Source: Brassica napus
Lineage: Eukaryota > Streptophyta > Magnoliopsida > Brassicales > Brassicaceae
Direction of reading: 5' to 3'
DNA: 64,000 nucleotides
NCBI RefSeq assembly: GCF_020379485.1
Contig: NC_063448.1
Span: 11,121,726 to 11,185,725, forward strand
The translations under genes were made by a program, and so were the position numbers. Each line of letters starts with the position of its first letter. Within the stretch, counting starts at the first letter, position 1. This document shows positions 36,123-48,259 of the stretch, piece by piece. The notes beneath the pieces are model-generated. The model was given only the letters and a program-made list of their open reading frames with translations, had not been told where the DNA came from and ran no database searches.

Positions 36123-39100
36123 CTAGTCTGTTTCCGAGTCATCATCACCAGATGAATCTGAATCTGGATCTTGGTGAAACTCTCCAATCACTGGTTCATC
36201 CTCTACGTGAACGACGGCTTCCTCTCCGAAGTCGGTTAAATCGACTACAAGGCCAACTCCAGCTAAATCCTCTGTTGCACTTAAGTTGCCGGATGTGCTT
36301 GGTTGTAGTGGATCTTCCAGCTCAGAACTTCCCTGAAGTCGGCCTCTCGGGTTGAGTCTTGTAACAGTAACCCATGGATCATCTCTGTTCCTTACCCGGA
36401 GGTACTTGATATAACAAACCTGTAACATTAAAAAAATTATTAGTAAAATTATAAATTAATACACACGATGATGAATCATTCTAAATAATTAACATTTAAT
36501 TACCTGATCGGCCTGAGAAGCAAGAATGAAAGGATCATAATATTGCAGCTTTCGCCTCGAAATTACTGATGTAACACCAAATGCATCTGTTCTCACACCT
36601 CGATCTAGAGTGTTGTCGTGCCAATCACAATAGAAAACAGTACTGCGCAATCCAACCATGCCCAAATACTTGATTTCCAAAATCTCATGTATGTGTCCGT
36701 AGTATACATCATCTCCTGATGCAGAACAAACGCCAGCATCATAAGTCGTACTCGAACGTCTCCTCTTCTGAGTTGTGAATGCATATCCTCGAGTACAAAA
36801 TCTCGGATATGACTTCACAACAAAGTTTGGTCCAACGATCATCTCGCGTATCCAATCGTATAAAAATTTGTAAGCGAACATCTTCGCAGTTGGTGAGCAA
36901 ATATGTTTGCAAATTACTGCGCTCCTGCTCTGTAAGTCGACGGTCCTTTGGTTTTCCGCTAAGTCATCCAACGTCTGTGAAAATGTCAGGAACCGTAACA
37001 TGATATGTTGCCCGTTCGCCTCTATCATCATGCCGAGCAGGTTTTCTGTTTTTGGTCTGAACTTCTGCTGGAAAGTAGTACTCGGCAAAGTTTGAAGTTT
37101 CTTCATTGATCATTTGTGCGACTATAAAACCTTCCACCCTACTTAAATTTTTCACCATCTTCTTCAAATGGAACGTATACCACTCATACAGATACATCCA
37201 TCTATACGGCACAGGACCACCAAGTTTCAATTCTCTTGCCAGGTGAATAAAAAGATGCTCCATAACATCAAAAAATGAGGGAGAAAATATCTTCTCAAGG
37301 TTGCACTGAATCACGGCTATGTTAGTCTTCAAATTTTCAATACCTTCAAGAGTCACTGATCTCGTGCATAAATCGCAGAAGAAACCACTTATCTCTGCAA
37401 TTGCTTCATGAACATTTCGTGGTAATAGTTTCTTGAAGGCAAACGGATGGAGGCGCTGCATCATTACATGGCAATCGTGGCTTTTCAAGCAAGTAAACTT
37501 TTCTTCCTTTCTGTCGATACAGTTACGCAAATTAGATACGTAACCGTCTGGAAATTCCACATCGTTTGAAATCCAATCAAAGAACGCATCTTTTCCCTCT
37601 GCATCAAGTCGGTATATGGGAAAAGAAGCCCTACCATTCTCATCAACATGAAGTTCTGAACGAGCACATATATCGACTAAATCCAGTCTTGACTTCAAAT
37701 TATCCTTTTTTTTACCTTGAACATTAAGGATCATGTTCATGAGATTGTCAAAAAAGTTCTTCTCAATATGCATGACATCTAAATTATGCCTTAGCAGATG
37801 ATCCTCCCAGTATGGCAGATCCCAGAAAATACTTTTTTGTGCCAGTTATGTAGGTCTCCAACAACATCTACCGGAAAACGCTCATGTCCACCGACGTCTG
37901 GCGTCCTTTCTGCACCAAAATCTCTTAGTTGTGTCTTCAAATCTTTCCCACAAATTTCCGGAGGTAGACTGTCAAACACCCTCTTGTTCTTCGTAAACAA
38001 ATTCCTATTTCTACGATATGGATGATCAGGTGGTAGGAATCTCCTGTGACAGTCAAACCAACACGTTTTCCTTCCGTGTTTTAGTTGGAAAGCATCAGTG
38101 TTATCTTGGCAATATGGACATGATAGCCTTCCATGCGTTGTCCATCCAGATAACATACCATATGCTGGAAAATCACTTATTGTCCACATTAGTACTGCCC
38201 ACATTTGAAAGTTTTCTTTACACGAAACATCGTATGTTTCAGCACCTTGAGCCCATAGTTGTTGCAACTCATATATTAGTGGCTGAAGAAACACATCAAG
38301 TGATCTCTTAGGATGCTCTGGTCCGGGAACGAGAATTTGGGGGTAGGTTGTATAGTGTAAGAATGACTGGCCATAGAGAATACTGTCTTCCACTCTTACC
38401 AAACGGGCTGAAACTATCAGTACATAATCCAAGGTAGACATTTCTTCTCTCATACGCAAAGTCGGGATACTTTGATTGGAAATGCTTCCACGCTTTTGCA
38501 TCTGAAGGATGTCTGATCTCACCATCTGTTGAGTGCTCCGCATGCCATCTCATTGGTTGTGTTGTGCGTTCAGACATATACAACCTCTGCAACCTTTCCG
38601 TCAAAGGCAAATACCACATCCTTTTATATGGCACTGGAACTCTTCCACCCGTATCTTTATAACGAGGCTTCCCACAAAATTTGCATGTAACCCGCTGTTC
38701 ATCCGCCCTCCAATAAATCATGCAGTTGTCGCTGCATACATCTATTACCTGATACGTTAAACCAAGACCAGCTACGAGTTTCTGAACCTCGTAGTATGAA
38801 CCAGGAGCTACATTATCCTCGGGTAGAATACCTTTTACAAAATCAGCAATCGCATCCACACAGTCTTCAGCCAAATTATAATCTATTTTAATGTCCATCA
38901 ATCTTGTAGCAGATGATAAAGCTGAATGACCATCTCTGCAACCTTCGTACAATGGTTGCTTTCCAGCATCCAACATATCATAAAATCACATAGCTTGTGC
39001 ATTGGGTAAATCTTCCCCTCTAAAATGATCATTTACCATCTCCTCAGTACCTACACCATAATCTACATCCGTTCTAATTGGTTCTTCTAATCTAACCGCT

Positions 39101-39402
39101 GGCTGAGGTTCGCTAGTACTACCATGTCCATAATCAGTTTTCCCATGATGATACCAAATTTTGTAACTTCGTGTAAACCCACTCAAATATAGATGAGTCC
39201 AAACATCTCACTCTTTATTAACCTTTCTATTTTTACAATTAGAGCAAGGACATCTTAACATACTTGTTTTTGCTTCCGGTTGTCGGTGAACTAACCCCAT
39301 GAATTTGGTTATACCTCGTTGCTATTCTTCCGTAAGCAATCTCGTGTTCGGATCTAAATGAGGTCGATCGATCCAAGAACGAAAATAATTTGAAGAAGAC
39401 AT
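36123..39402 (-). pseudogene. TNP2-type CACTA transposase, frameshifted
   Basis: The ATG on the minus strand is at 39402, followed by a transposase-associated N-terminal domain (SWIDRP-like, then SGFTRSYKIWYHHG at 39186). Then come the transposase_21 region (YNLAEDCVDAIADFVKG, CKFCGKPRYKDTGG), FPAYGMLSGWTTHGRLSCP, and MHIEKNFFDNLMNMI near 37770. A DUF4218-like part follows (GGPVPYRWMYLYEW) and a DUF4216-like part (YYGHIHEILEIKYLG). After an intron near 36425-36500 the C-terminus is acidic and ends DSETD. At least three frameshifts (near 38320, 37835 and 37080) and a stop near 38980 break it. The intact protein would catalyse CACTA excision and insertion. Confidence 0.82.
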
Positions 39403-39857
39403 GTTTTTTATGAATCAAATTCGTGTGCAAAGAGAGTAAGAGGGAGGATGAAGATATGGAGTGAATGAAGAGGAAGAGGGGTGCTTGTATTTATAGTTGA
39501 AATCCTGCCGAGAGACCGAGGAAATTCCGATGGAATTCCGACGCCAACGGCTAGTTCGTCGAAATTTCCTCGGAATGTTTAAAATCCCCCAATGGCTCTC
39601 CAACGGCTCTCTAACGGCTATAATATATCCTTGGAATTCATCGCTTTTTTCCGAGGAATACATTTTTCCTCTGTATTCCATAAGAATATTCCGACGGATT
39701 TATATTTCCTCGGAATTCCGTCGGTATATTCCGAGGAAATTCCAAGGAAACCAAATTTTGTGTTTCCTCGGAATATCCACGGAAATTCCTCGGGATATTT
39801 CGAGGATTTCATTTTCCGTCGGAATGTCCGTCAGAATACCGCTGTTTTCTTGAAGTG

Positions 39858-40610
39858 CCTCTATACAGCACAAAGAGCCCTTCATACTTCATTATCTCTC
39901 AATGCGTGAATGGCGTTCCTGTATTTAACAGACTGTCTTGATGTAAGCATCATTCCCCTCCTAACTGTGTCAAAAGGGTAAGCAATGACGCCTGCAGAGG
40001 TAGTAATGCTCCAACCCAAAAAAAGCTAGCCAAGAAGTTTCTTTGTCACAAACTCAAAGCAACCATTTATAACCATTGTTTACTCTTACTCTTAGATTAA
40101 GCAATGATAACATACCTCTAAGGAACCGACTAAAACAATGGGTTTGATGGTATCATACATCCCAAAATAAATCCCACAGCAAAGAGTGATCCCTTTCAAG
40201 CGAGCCACTTCAAGTAATCATCTTTCTCTTTGGAGCATCCGAGACGGGTCTTGAAGTAACCTTTAAATGCAAAGTTGGAAGCCTAAGAGCAGAATTAAAA
40301 AGAGTCTCTTAACACACAAAACAAAACTCAAAGTGTCTAAAGATTAAGCTTTTCTTTAATTAATCAAACCTGTCTAGGGAAATAACGTATGACGTTGGCT
40401 TGGTTTCCTCTCCAAAAGGACAAAACACCTTCTTCTCTGAAGATTCTGACGAAGCAGTTTCCCAGATTGGTGTAGGGTCTTGTGAGATGTCATGTTTTGA
40501 TCAATTTGCCTTGGTTTTGGAGTAAAAGCATCACCCTTTCGATTGGAGCAGCTGCGGATTTGGCGACAATGGCTGCAGCACGTCCCATCATGAAATTCGT
40601 AGAGAAGATT
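39858..40610 (-). pseudogene. ER-ANT1-like ADP/ATP carrier pseudogene, 5' exons
   Basis: Exon 1 (about 40610-40370) reads [18 protein letters not shown] with the mitochondrial-carrier P-x-[DE]-x-x motif, then [12 protein letters not shown], an in-frame TGA, and [19 protein letters not shown]...AG intron (40369-40283) leads to exon 2 (ASNFAFKGYFKT, CSKEKDDYLKWLA). The reading then jumps to a much later region (GIYFGMYDTIKPIVLVGSLE), so roughly 90 codons are missing. Exon 3 (about 40035 down) reads TTSAGVIAYPFDT and then LYRG at the CACTA insertion. Further 1-bp shifts occur near 40020 and 39895. ER-ANT1 exchanges ATP and ADP across the ER membrane; this copy is dead. Confidence 0.82.
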
Positions 40611-40837
40611 CCGAAGAAGACGAGAAGACGAAGAATAACAGAGAAGGAGAAAAGAAAAAAGTGAAAAGAGAAAAAAAATTGAGGGTTGAGTGACACGTGT
40701 GCTCTTTCAAGGCTTAAGGATCGGTCACAAAAAACTCATATTAAGGATTGGTTATTGCAGTTTTATTTAATTTTGATTTAATTAAATGATGTCATTCATT
40801 TAAAACCCCTCTTAAGAAACTGCAATAATCATGCTCT
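40611..40837. other. Gene-less stretch upstream of the ER-ANT1 remnant
   Basis: Purine-rich leader-like DNA (40610-40690), then ordinary AT-rich sequence. No promoter element is identified with confidence. Confidence 0.4.
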
Positions 40838-40839
40838 TA

Positions 40840-41269
40840 GGACATGATTAACCCCGGTCTCTTAGCCGAGATTTTTAACTCATGATTTGACACTTTATTG
40901 TTTTTTTTTTTACACTTTTCGGCTAAGAGACGGCTCTTAGAGCATGATTAACATGAGCTCTTAATTTGGGGTTCTTAACACATGATTTGACACTTTTTGT
41001 CTTTTTTTTTTACACTTTTCGGTTAAGAACCGGCTCTTATATCTCTTATTTAAGAGTCGGTTCTTAGCTTTTTTTAGTTAAAAGGAAAGAAACAGTTTTT
41101 AACCGAAGCTAAGAAACCCCACCCTAAGAATCCGGATTAATCATGGTCTTATATCTCTTATTTAAGAGATGATTCTTAGTTTTTCTTAGTTAAAATCTAA
41201 GAAAAGTTAAGAACCATCTCTTAGCTAAATCTAAGAACCCCAGTTAAAAGACTGGGGTTAATCATGGTC
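40840..41269. mobile_element. MITE with internal repeats
   Basis: It starts GGACATGATTAACCCC and ends GGGGTTAATCATGGTC (about 16-bp TIR), flanked by TA on both sides (40838-40839, 41270-41271). Two long direct sub-repeats (from about 40870 and 40970) share CATGATTTGACACTTT, a T-run and TACACTTTTCGG, each ending in a GGCTCTTA phrase. This suggests one MITE copy inserted in another or an internal duplication. Confidence 0.6.
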
Positions 41270-41291
41270 TAATAGATGATCTTATATATAA

Positions 41292-41548
41292 GAGCATCTC
41301 CAATAGTATTCTATATTTTTCTATATATTTTATCCTACAATAGAGTAAATATATTATAAAATTAGGTTTATTCCAATGGTTAACTCTATATATATTATAG
41401 AGTGAAATATAAAATAATATTATTATTTTTACTCTAAATACATAATAAAAAACACTCTATTATAGAGTTAATTATTAATTAGAACAAAACAAATTTTATA
41501 ATAGAGTTATTCTATTTAGAGTAAAATATATAAACAATTGGAGATGTT
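41292..41548. mobile_element. PIF/Harbinger-like MITE
   Basis: The left end GAGCATCTCCAATAG pairs with the right end CAATTGGAGATGTTT. Pairs such as ATAGAGTAAATAT recur inverted. The flanks are TAA-like on the left and TAG on the right, so the duplication is imperfect. The terminus is one of the commonest in plant Harbinger MITEs. Confidence 0.6.
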
Positions 41549-41732
41549 TTAGTAGTATTAATTTGTGCTTACGTATGGAGACATGGATTCTTATTTTGTA
41601 TTCATTCACATGATCACATGTTTTTTTTGGTAAAATGTTAAATTTATACCATTTTAGAGTTTTTAGAATGTTGTGTACAACTTATTATGCATTAAAGAAA
41701 CTAAAACAACCTAAACTCAAGCGGGAACCCAA

Positions 41733-44700
41733 TCAAGGAGGTCTAGGACCAGTGAAATAGAACTGCAGCAAGGACGGAGAAGCGTCTTGCGAAGGGAAGG
41801 AGAGGAGGCGATCCCGGATAAGGCGATCAAGAGCTTGGCGAAGACCAGCAGCGGTAGTGGAGACAGAGGTGAAGATCCGAGCATTGTGTTCCTTCCAAAT
41901 TAGTGAGATGGCGCATTGAAGGATAAGCTTGATAACCGGAGTAGCTTTAGGGCCAAGACGGTTTCGAGAGATCAGAGCTGCTGCGGAGTGGACATCAAGA
42001 GGTTTGGCAGAGATGATAGGCTGAGCGAAATGCTTCCAAATACTGGAAGAGAACTCACACTCAAAGAAGAGGTGATGGTGAGTTTCAATGTCGGAGGTGC
42101 ACAACACACATTCTGCCGAAACGTTTAGACCCCAGCGTCTGAGGCGATCACGTGTAGGTAGTCTTCTCAGGAGGACCAGCCATGTTGTGAAAGCAGTACG
42201 GGGGATGTTCTCCTTAAACCATACAACCTTTGACCAAAAGACAGGTGGGGAGAGGTTTTTGATATGCTCCCAAGTAAGCTTGGAAGAAAATTTGGGCCCG
42301 AAGCTCCCATCCGCTTTTCGCCAGAGGTACTGGTCGTCTCCAAATTCCGGCAATGGAGGAGGAGTGGAGGTGAGTATGATCTGAAGGGTTTGTACCCCAG
42401 GAGACCTTGCAGCAGGGAGATGCCAAGAACCCTCGACTGAGGCTTCCACTACCGCTGCACCCTTTCTAATTCTCAACATTCGGGGACCTGTGTCACCTAG
42501 AACAGATATCAAAGGACCCAAGAGAGTCCAAGTATCAAACCAGAAGGAAGCAGAGGCACCATTTTTAACCTGGCATCTCATGAAATCATTTAGCAGAGGT
42601 TTAAGTTGAAGCAAGCTTCTAACAGTAGGTGAAAATCGGGGGGAGTCATGAGTCTTCCAATACCCATTACGCCTAAACACATTCTTCTTTAACCAGGATA
42701 CCCACAGAGATCCAGAGTTAGAGAAATAATTCCAGGCTTGTTTGAGCCTAAAGACGAGCTGAAAATCCTCTAGTAGTCTGATGCCCAGTCCCCCTTCAGC
42801 CTTAGGCCTACAGACATCACTCCAAGCAACACGAGCCCCGGATGCAGAACATGTTTTATTGTTCCAAAGGAACGCAACACATAGAGAATCGACCTTAGCA
42901 TAGAATGCCTTGGGCAGCACAAAGACTGCACTCCAGAAATTAACCATCCCATAAATAACAGAAGCAACCATCGTGATTTTACCAGCATAGGATAAATGGT
43001 TGCAGAGTTGTCATTGTTAGCATTGAAGGATTTAGAGGAAATCCAAGGTAACGGGTTGGGAATGTACCAATCTTAAAGCCCGATATATCTGCAAGAACTT
43101 GAGCTGAGATTTCCTCATATCCTCCAAAGAAGATCAGAGATTAATCCGGATTCATGCTAAGCCCACTCATACGTTTGAATTGTTTCATAATAGAGCAGAC
43201 ACCCCCCAAGCGACCAGCGGGAGCCATTAGAGAAAATGAGGAGGTCATCTGCAAATAGCAAATGCGTGAGCTCAGGGTCTGAACATTTCGGGTGTGGTCT
43301 AATGCGGCCAGCACGAGCGGCTTTCACAATGAGATTTGAGAGAACTTCCATAACGAACAAGAAGAGGTACGGGGATAGGGGATCCCCCTGTCTGAGACCC
43401 TTTTTCCCTTTGAAAAATCCTGCTAGCTCTCCATTTATTGCCACATAGAACCTAGGAGAGGAGATGCATTCATTCACCCAACATCTGAATATCAGTGGAA
43501 AGTTTTGAGCCTGTAGAAGCTTGAGAACAAAGTCCCAGGATACTGTATCAAAAGCTTTCTTGATATCCACTTTCAGCATAGAGATTTTCTCGCACCTCGC
43601 TTTACCATAGTCCCTTATCAGCTCAGAAGAAAGTAGTACATTCTCCCCCCATGCTCCTCCCTTTAAGGAAAACAGATTGACTCGGGCTAATGCAGTCTTT
43701 TAAGACCTCCTTCAACCGGTTGGATATAATCTTAGATATGATCTTGTATACCAAATTGCAGCAGCTGATCGGGCGAAAATCACCAAGTTTGCATGCGTTA
43801 GGCAATTTTGTTATCGAAGCGATGGTCGTGTCGTTTATGTCCTTCAGAAGTCTCCCATTTGAGAAGAATTCACTCACCGCTGCAATAAAATCTTCGCCAA
43901 CAATACTCCAGGCTGATCTAAAGAACTCAATAGAATAACCGTCAGGGCCTGGACTCTTGCTTTGAGGCATAGAGAAAACTGTTTTAGTGATCTCATCCAC
44001 TGAAACCGGGTGGCTAAGGAGCTCGCATTGGGCTTCAGAGCATCTGAATGAAATGAGGTCCTGAAGATCACTTACAGAACAAGGAGATACCGGCATATCA
44101 GTGTGACCCAATATGTTCTCAAAGTAGGCAGCAGAGTGCGACTTTATCTCCTCTATAGACCCAATATAGTTTTTGTCAGCATCCCTTAGAAAGTGAATGT
44201 GGTTGCGGGCAGCTCTCTGGATCACTGTTTTGAAGTAAAATGGAGTGTCCCTATCACCCAGGTGATTCCACCGTACTCGCGACTTCTGTCTGTAGAACTT
44301 TTCCTCCGCTTTAATAAGCATATGCCATTTAGCCCTTGCCTCATGCTCTAGACGAGCAGTCTCGGTGTCCGGGTGAGTGAGAAGCTGGCGTTGTAAAGCA
44401 GAGAGAGTAGCGGTTTGCTCATTCACCCTAATAGTGATACCGCTGAAATGAGTTCTATTCAGGTTCCTAAGAATTTCAGAAGTTTCAGAGACCTTTGAAG
44501 CTTGAACTGAGAGGTACCTCGAATAGATAGACAATCCCAAGCTTCTCGGAATGAGTCTAAGTATTGGGGGTGGTCTACCACATGATCAAAGAACTTAAAT
44601 GGCTTAATAACCTGGCGTCGCAAGGAGGGCATAGAAACCAAGCAAGGGGAGTGATCAGATTGTTCGGGTTCTAGAAATTCGCCATATGCATCAGGAAAAG

Positions 44701-45337
44701 TTGTTGCCTAGTGCTGGTTAACAAAAAGGTGGTCGATACACTTAGAGATCGGGTTGTCATCTTGGTTGTTCCACCATGAGTAAGGTAAACCTTTCGTTTG
44801 GGACTCAAAGACCTCAGCCTCCTGGATGGCGAGAGTAAAGTCATCAATGCCCACAGCATCGACATCAGTATCAGGGTGATTTGAATGTTGATCTGATCTG
44901 AAGATCTGGTTAAAGTCCCCAATAACCGCCCAAGGGCAGCGAGAGACAGGGGAGGTAGCGTTGAGACGGGCCAACTCTTCCCATAATGTACGCCTTTCCT
45001 CAACTTGATTGTGAGCGTAGACAAAAGTGATTGTGAGGTTGATGTTCTCCGCAAGGATAGCGAAGCCACAGGTAACAGCCTGAGCCGAGGCTTGGTAGAC
45101 TGTCATGATCACCGAAGGATGCCAAACAACAACAATTCTGACCGTCCCATGATGAGCCGAGTTCTCAAAAAACTTCCAACCAACTGGAAGAGCACTTAAA
45201 ATCCGTCTTGAGTTAATAGGTTGTATGTGCGTTTCTAAACATGCACTAAAAAGAGGTCTGTGGGTAGTAATCCACTCTTTGACCAAGGTGTGGCGTCGAT
45301 TGCTATTCAGTCCTCTTACATTCCACGCAAAAAACAT
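41733..45337 (-). pseudogene. LINE ORF2: endonuclease and reverse transcriptase, decayed
   Basis: The N-terminal APE-type endonuclease reads WNVRGLNSNRR, CPWAVIGDFNQI and then SWWNNQDD (45337-44710). A TAG at 44708-44710 replaces a Trp codon. Reverse transcriptase follows with SPGPDGYSIEFFRSAW, FRPISCCNLVYKIISKII, DIKKAFDTVSWDF, GLRQGDPLSPYLF and the catalytic FADDLLIF. The C-terminus has the zf-RVT region (VCRPKAEGGLGIR, then ECVLCTSDIETHHHLFFEC). Frameshifts lie near 44480, 43655 and 43190-42975. I saw no RNase H domain. The product would prime reverse transcription at nicked target DNA. Confidence 0.85.
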
Positions 45338-45350
45338 TATAAATGTAGGA

Positions 45351-46928
45351 TTAGTTTTTTGTAGCCTTTCGGCTACACTTCCTGTTGGAGACCAGGAAGA
45401 AAGGATCCTCAGCGTCACACTCTGATGTCTGATCGTGAGCTTGAGAAGGCTCGTTCACCTCATGGAAGACAGTAACTGAAGCTGCATATCCAATTTGACG
45501 ACTGAGAGAGATGACGGGTGATGGAGCCGGTAGGAGCTCCTTGCTTGTGCCCTCAGATGAGACTGAGTTTCCACTAGCAGGATTAGTATTAGTGTCCACC
45601 TCAGTTTGCGCTGTAAAGAGAGCAGTGCTCTGGTTTGCAGGTGACGAACCCATCAATTCTGAGGCAGGAGCCTCTTGATGAGTGTCGCATTGTCGTACAT
45701 CCTGCTGAGGAGTCACCTGTTGAACATCCACTTCATGAGCTCCAGGAGAAGAGCCATGATGATCATGGCTACGTTTAGACTTAGAGGGTATGCTCCGAGA
45801 ACGCCGTCTTGTTTTGCCAGGAGCTCTTTTCCCATCGCATGTAGCCTTCAATCCCAAAGCCACAGATAGAGGACAGTGATCTTCATTGTGGCCGAACTTA
45901 TCACACTGAGGACACTTTTTCGGCAGCCAAGGATAAGAAACAGCAATGTCGATCTCCCGACCGTTTGAGAAACCAATGACAATCCTGCTAGGTAGATCTT
46001 CAAAGAGGTTAATTTTGACCCAAATTTTTGCTACCTCAAAATTTTATTTTCTCTCTGTTTCAGGAGCTAAAGAGACTGGTTTTCCAATGGCTGTTGACAG
46101 TCTGCTCAAACTCTTCTGATTAAAGAAGAGATAAGGAACACCGCGCATCTCCACCGGAACAACCGCAATGGTCAATTGGGGTTCTTCATGGGAGAAATCC
46201 GAAGACCATGGAGCTACAAACATTGGACTTCCTGCTATCATCAAGGCCGGACGACTTAGCAGAATTTCTCTAGTTCGCTGGCTGGTGACCTTGAGAACGA
46301 AACAGCCTTCACCCAATTTGTGGACGTAGATTCGAGGTCCCGAACGCCCCCAGATAGCATTCACAACACCAATGATGCGTCCTTTAGTAGGGATGTCCCC
46401 ACGGAAGCGAGCGAAAATGAATTCTTTGAACTCCTCTTTAGCCTCATCAATGTTTTCATCCGGAATGAGCACAAATGGAGCACCCGAGACATGAGTTGTT
46501 GGAGTACCTAGCTCCTCCAGTAGTGCATACTTTTGAATAAGGTGAGCAAGCTTATGGGGAGATGCTGATTGAGGACCTGAAGAAATTGGCTCCTCAAGAG
46601 TTGACTTTTGCGGGGGGTTTGAAACCTCAAGTGAGACCGGAGATACGACGTTGGAGGATGGACCTACTACAACGCTATCAATCTGAGCATACCCGGAGAC
46701 CTTGAGAGAGCCGTCCAAGTCAGAGATTTCTAGATCCGAAACCAAAGCCGGACGAGAAGAAGGAAGATCTAAAGCCGAAGTCTGAGAGCTAACAGAGGGA
46801 CTACCAGCAGGGAGAGATACCGGAAGGGAAGATTTTGGCGGAGGCGCCCAAGCCACAAGACGAGGAACCCTCGACGAGGGTGTGGCGAATCCGAGACCCT
46901 TCTTTTTCTTTTTCTTAGGTTGACCCAT
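45351..46928 (-). pseudogene. LINE ORF1, one in-frame stop
   Basis: The ATG at 46928 opens a frame of about 525 codons that runs to 45351, interrupted only by TAA at 46044-46046. A Lys-rich start (QPKKKKKKG) is followed by a Ser/Pro-rich region and a DUF4283-like domain (GVVNAIWGRSGPRIYVHKL, then VSSQRT-type core TSQRTREILLS). Then a CCHC knuckle, CPQCDKFGHNEDHC. ORF2 begins 13 bases downstream. Plant L1 ORF1 proteins bind element RNA. Confidence 0.78.
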
Positions 46929-47118
46929 GACATAAGAGAACCAGAGTGAGCGGAGAAGAGGGGGGGGAGGTGAAGAGTGCTCAGCGGTGGCGTGAGGTCG
47001 GCTGCCGGTGATTAGAGGGGAAGAACCCTAATCGCCTTATCTATCGCCTTAGAGGAGAGAGAAAAGAACTTTTTTCACACTGCTCGTTCACTTGACCAAT
47101 CCACATGATCACATGTTT

Positions 47119-47880
47119 GAATAATAACTCATTTCAATCAACGTACGGTCATTATTCGTCTAACTCCGCTCGACTCAAACTATAACCAATAGATTTTACG
47201 ATAGATGGCTATATAATGGATTTGGTTGCGACATAATAAGTTGCGACTGATTATGTTAAAAATAAGACAATAATAAAGCTTGTAATAAAACACTATTTAG
47301 TTTTTTTCTTTTGCGTGACTTCATGTTATAGATAATCTGAGAATTGTCCATTCATTTTGGTTTTCTGGTAGTTCAGTATATTTGTTTTCGTTCCTCTTCA
47401 AGTGTATGCAATGCAGATGAGGGCATTCGCATGATGACCTTTAGATGGCATAGACATGGTTAATTGGTTACGAATTTATGATAGTGTGTAGGTCTATGAT
47501 GTTTAAGTAAGCATGACTAAATGGAATTGTGCATTATAACCTATGATTGTTCTTATCCCCTGCTGCTGATTATTATGATTTATTTACTTGCCTTTTTCTT
47601 CTTGGCATTATTACGCATTCTCAATGTAATAATAGAAGCCTTTCCTTTCTTGTTCACGAGAAAAAAAGAAGCCCTTCCTTTCTTTGTCCCTTTTTATTCC
47701 TTTTAAAAATCTTACGTTTTTTCGAAACTTTTAATCATACAGAACTATATAATATTCACATGCTACAAGAATTTGGTTTGTGAATTTCATTTATTAAGAT
47801 CCCACATTTACTATTCAAATGAAGTTAAAATAGTATAAATGAAACATGACTAGTTCACTTAAATGCCAAGTAATGTTTAA
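47119..47880. other. Gene-less stretch
   Basis: Short open frames in 47521-47783 are hydrophobic, low-complexity and without recognisable domains. No bounded element seen. Confidence 0.55.
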
Positions 47881-47892
47881 TGGAAGCCGTAT

Positions 47893-48054
47893 AACCAAGC
47901 GCTCGTAGTTTGGTGGTAAAGGAGGTACAGTTGTACTGCCCGCCACCCGGATTCGAGCCTTGACCACAACGGATTTAACATCCCTTCCGTTGGGGCGCTG
48001 GACCCCTTACGAGGGGATAGTTGGGAATGTGGCTGCCTAGATACCAGAGTAACC

Positions 48055-48082
<28 letters not shown>
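47893..48082 (+). mobile_element. SINE (S1-like) with poly-A tail
   Basis: It begins AACCAAGCGCTCGTAG with box-A-like TAGTTTGGTGGT and box-B-like GGATTCGAGCC about 35 bp later. It continues into a GC-rich body (GGGGCGCTGGACCCC) and ends in an A-run of about 27. The flanks TGGAAGCCGTAT (47881-47892) and TGGAAACCATAT (48085-48096) match at ten of twelve positions. Size and head resemble the Brassica S1 SINE family. Confidence 0.8.
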
Positions 48083-48085
<3 letters not shown>

Positions 48086-48121
48086 GGAAACCATATTCCT
48101 AACATTATCTTTTTTTTTTGT

Positions 48122-48197
48122 GCTAAGAATAAAATTATTTAGAATTTATAAAATATTTTAATTATTGTAAATATTGTTATGTGTTCATGAGCTTCCA
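48122..48197 (+). repeat. Dispersed repeat, inverted partner at 60085-60162
   Basis: About 75 bp starting CTAAGAATAAAATTATTTAG and ending TTCATGAGCTTCCA is found almost unchanged, in reverse orientation, 12 kb away. It carries no obvious termini. Confidence 0.8.
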
Positions 48198-48259
48198 TGA
48201 AAGTCATATTCCTAACATATTCCTAACATTATCTTACATCAACTACCAGTGATTTCTCT

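Larger units (their letters stand above)
41624..47101 (-). mobile_element. Full-length L1-type LINE
   Basis: It is flanked by a 17-bp duplication CACATGATCACATGTTT (41607-41623 and 47102-47118). The 3' end on the minus strand is a short poly-A (T-run ending at 41628). Two ORFs follow L1 order: ORF1 nucleic-acid-binding protein (46928-45351) and ORF2 endonuclease/reverse transcriptase (45337-41733). Both carry stops or frameshifts. The 5' leader, about 170 bp, is retained, so the copy integrated near full length. Confidence 0.88.

Noticed and set aside
42088..42384. Plus-strand frames within the LINE (for example 42088-42384, 43236-43448, 45005-45425)
   Set aside because: They are antisense shadows of ORF2 without independent support.
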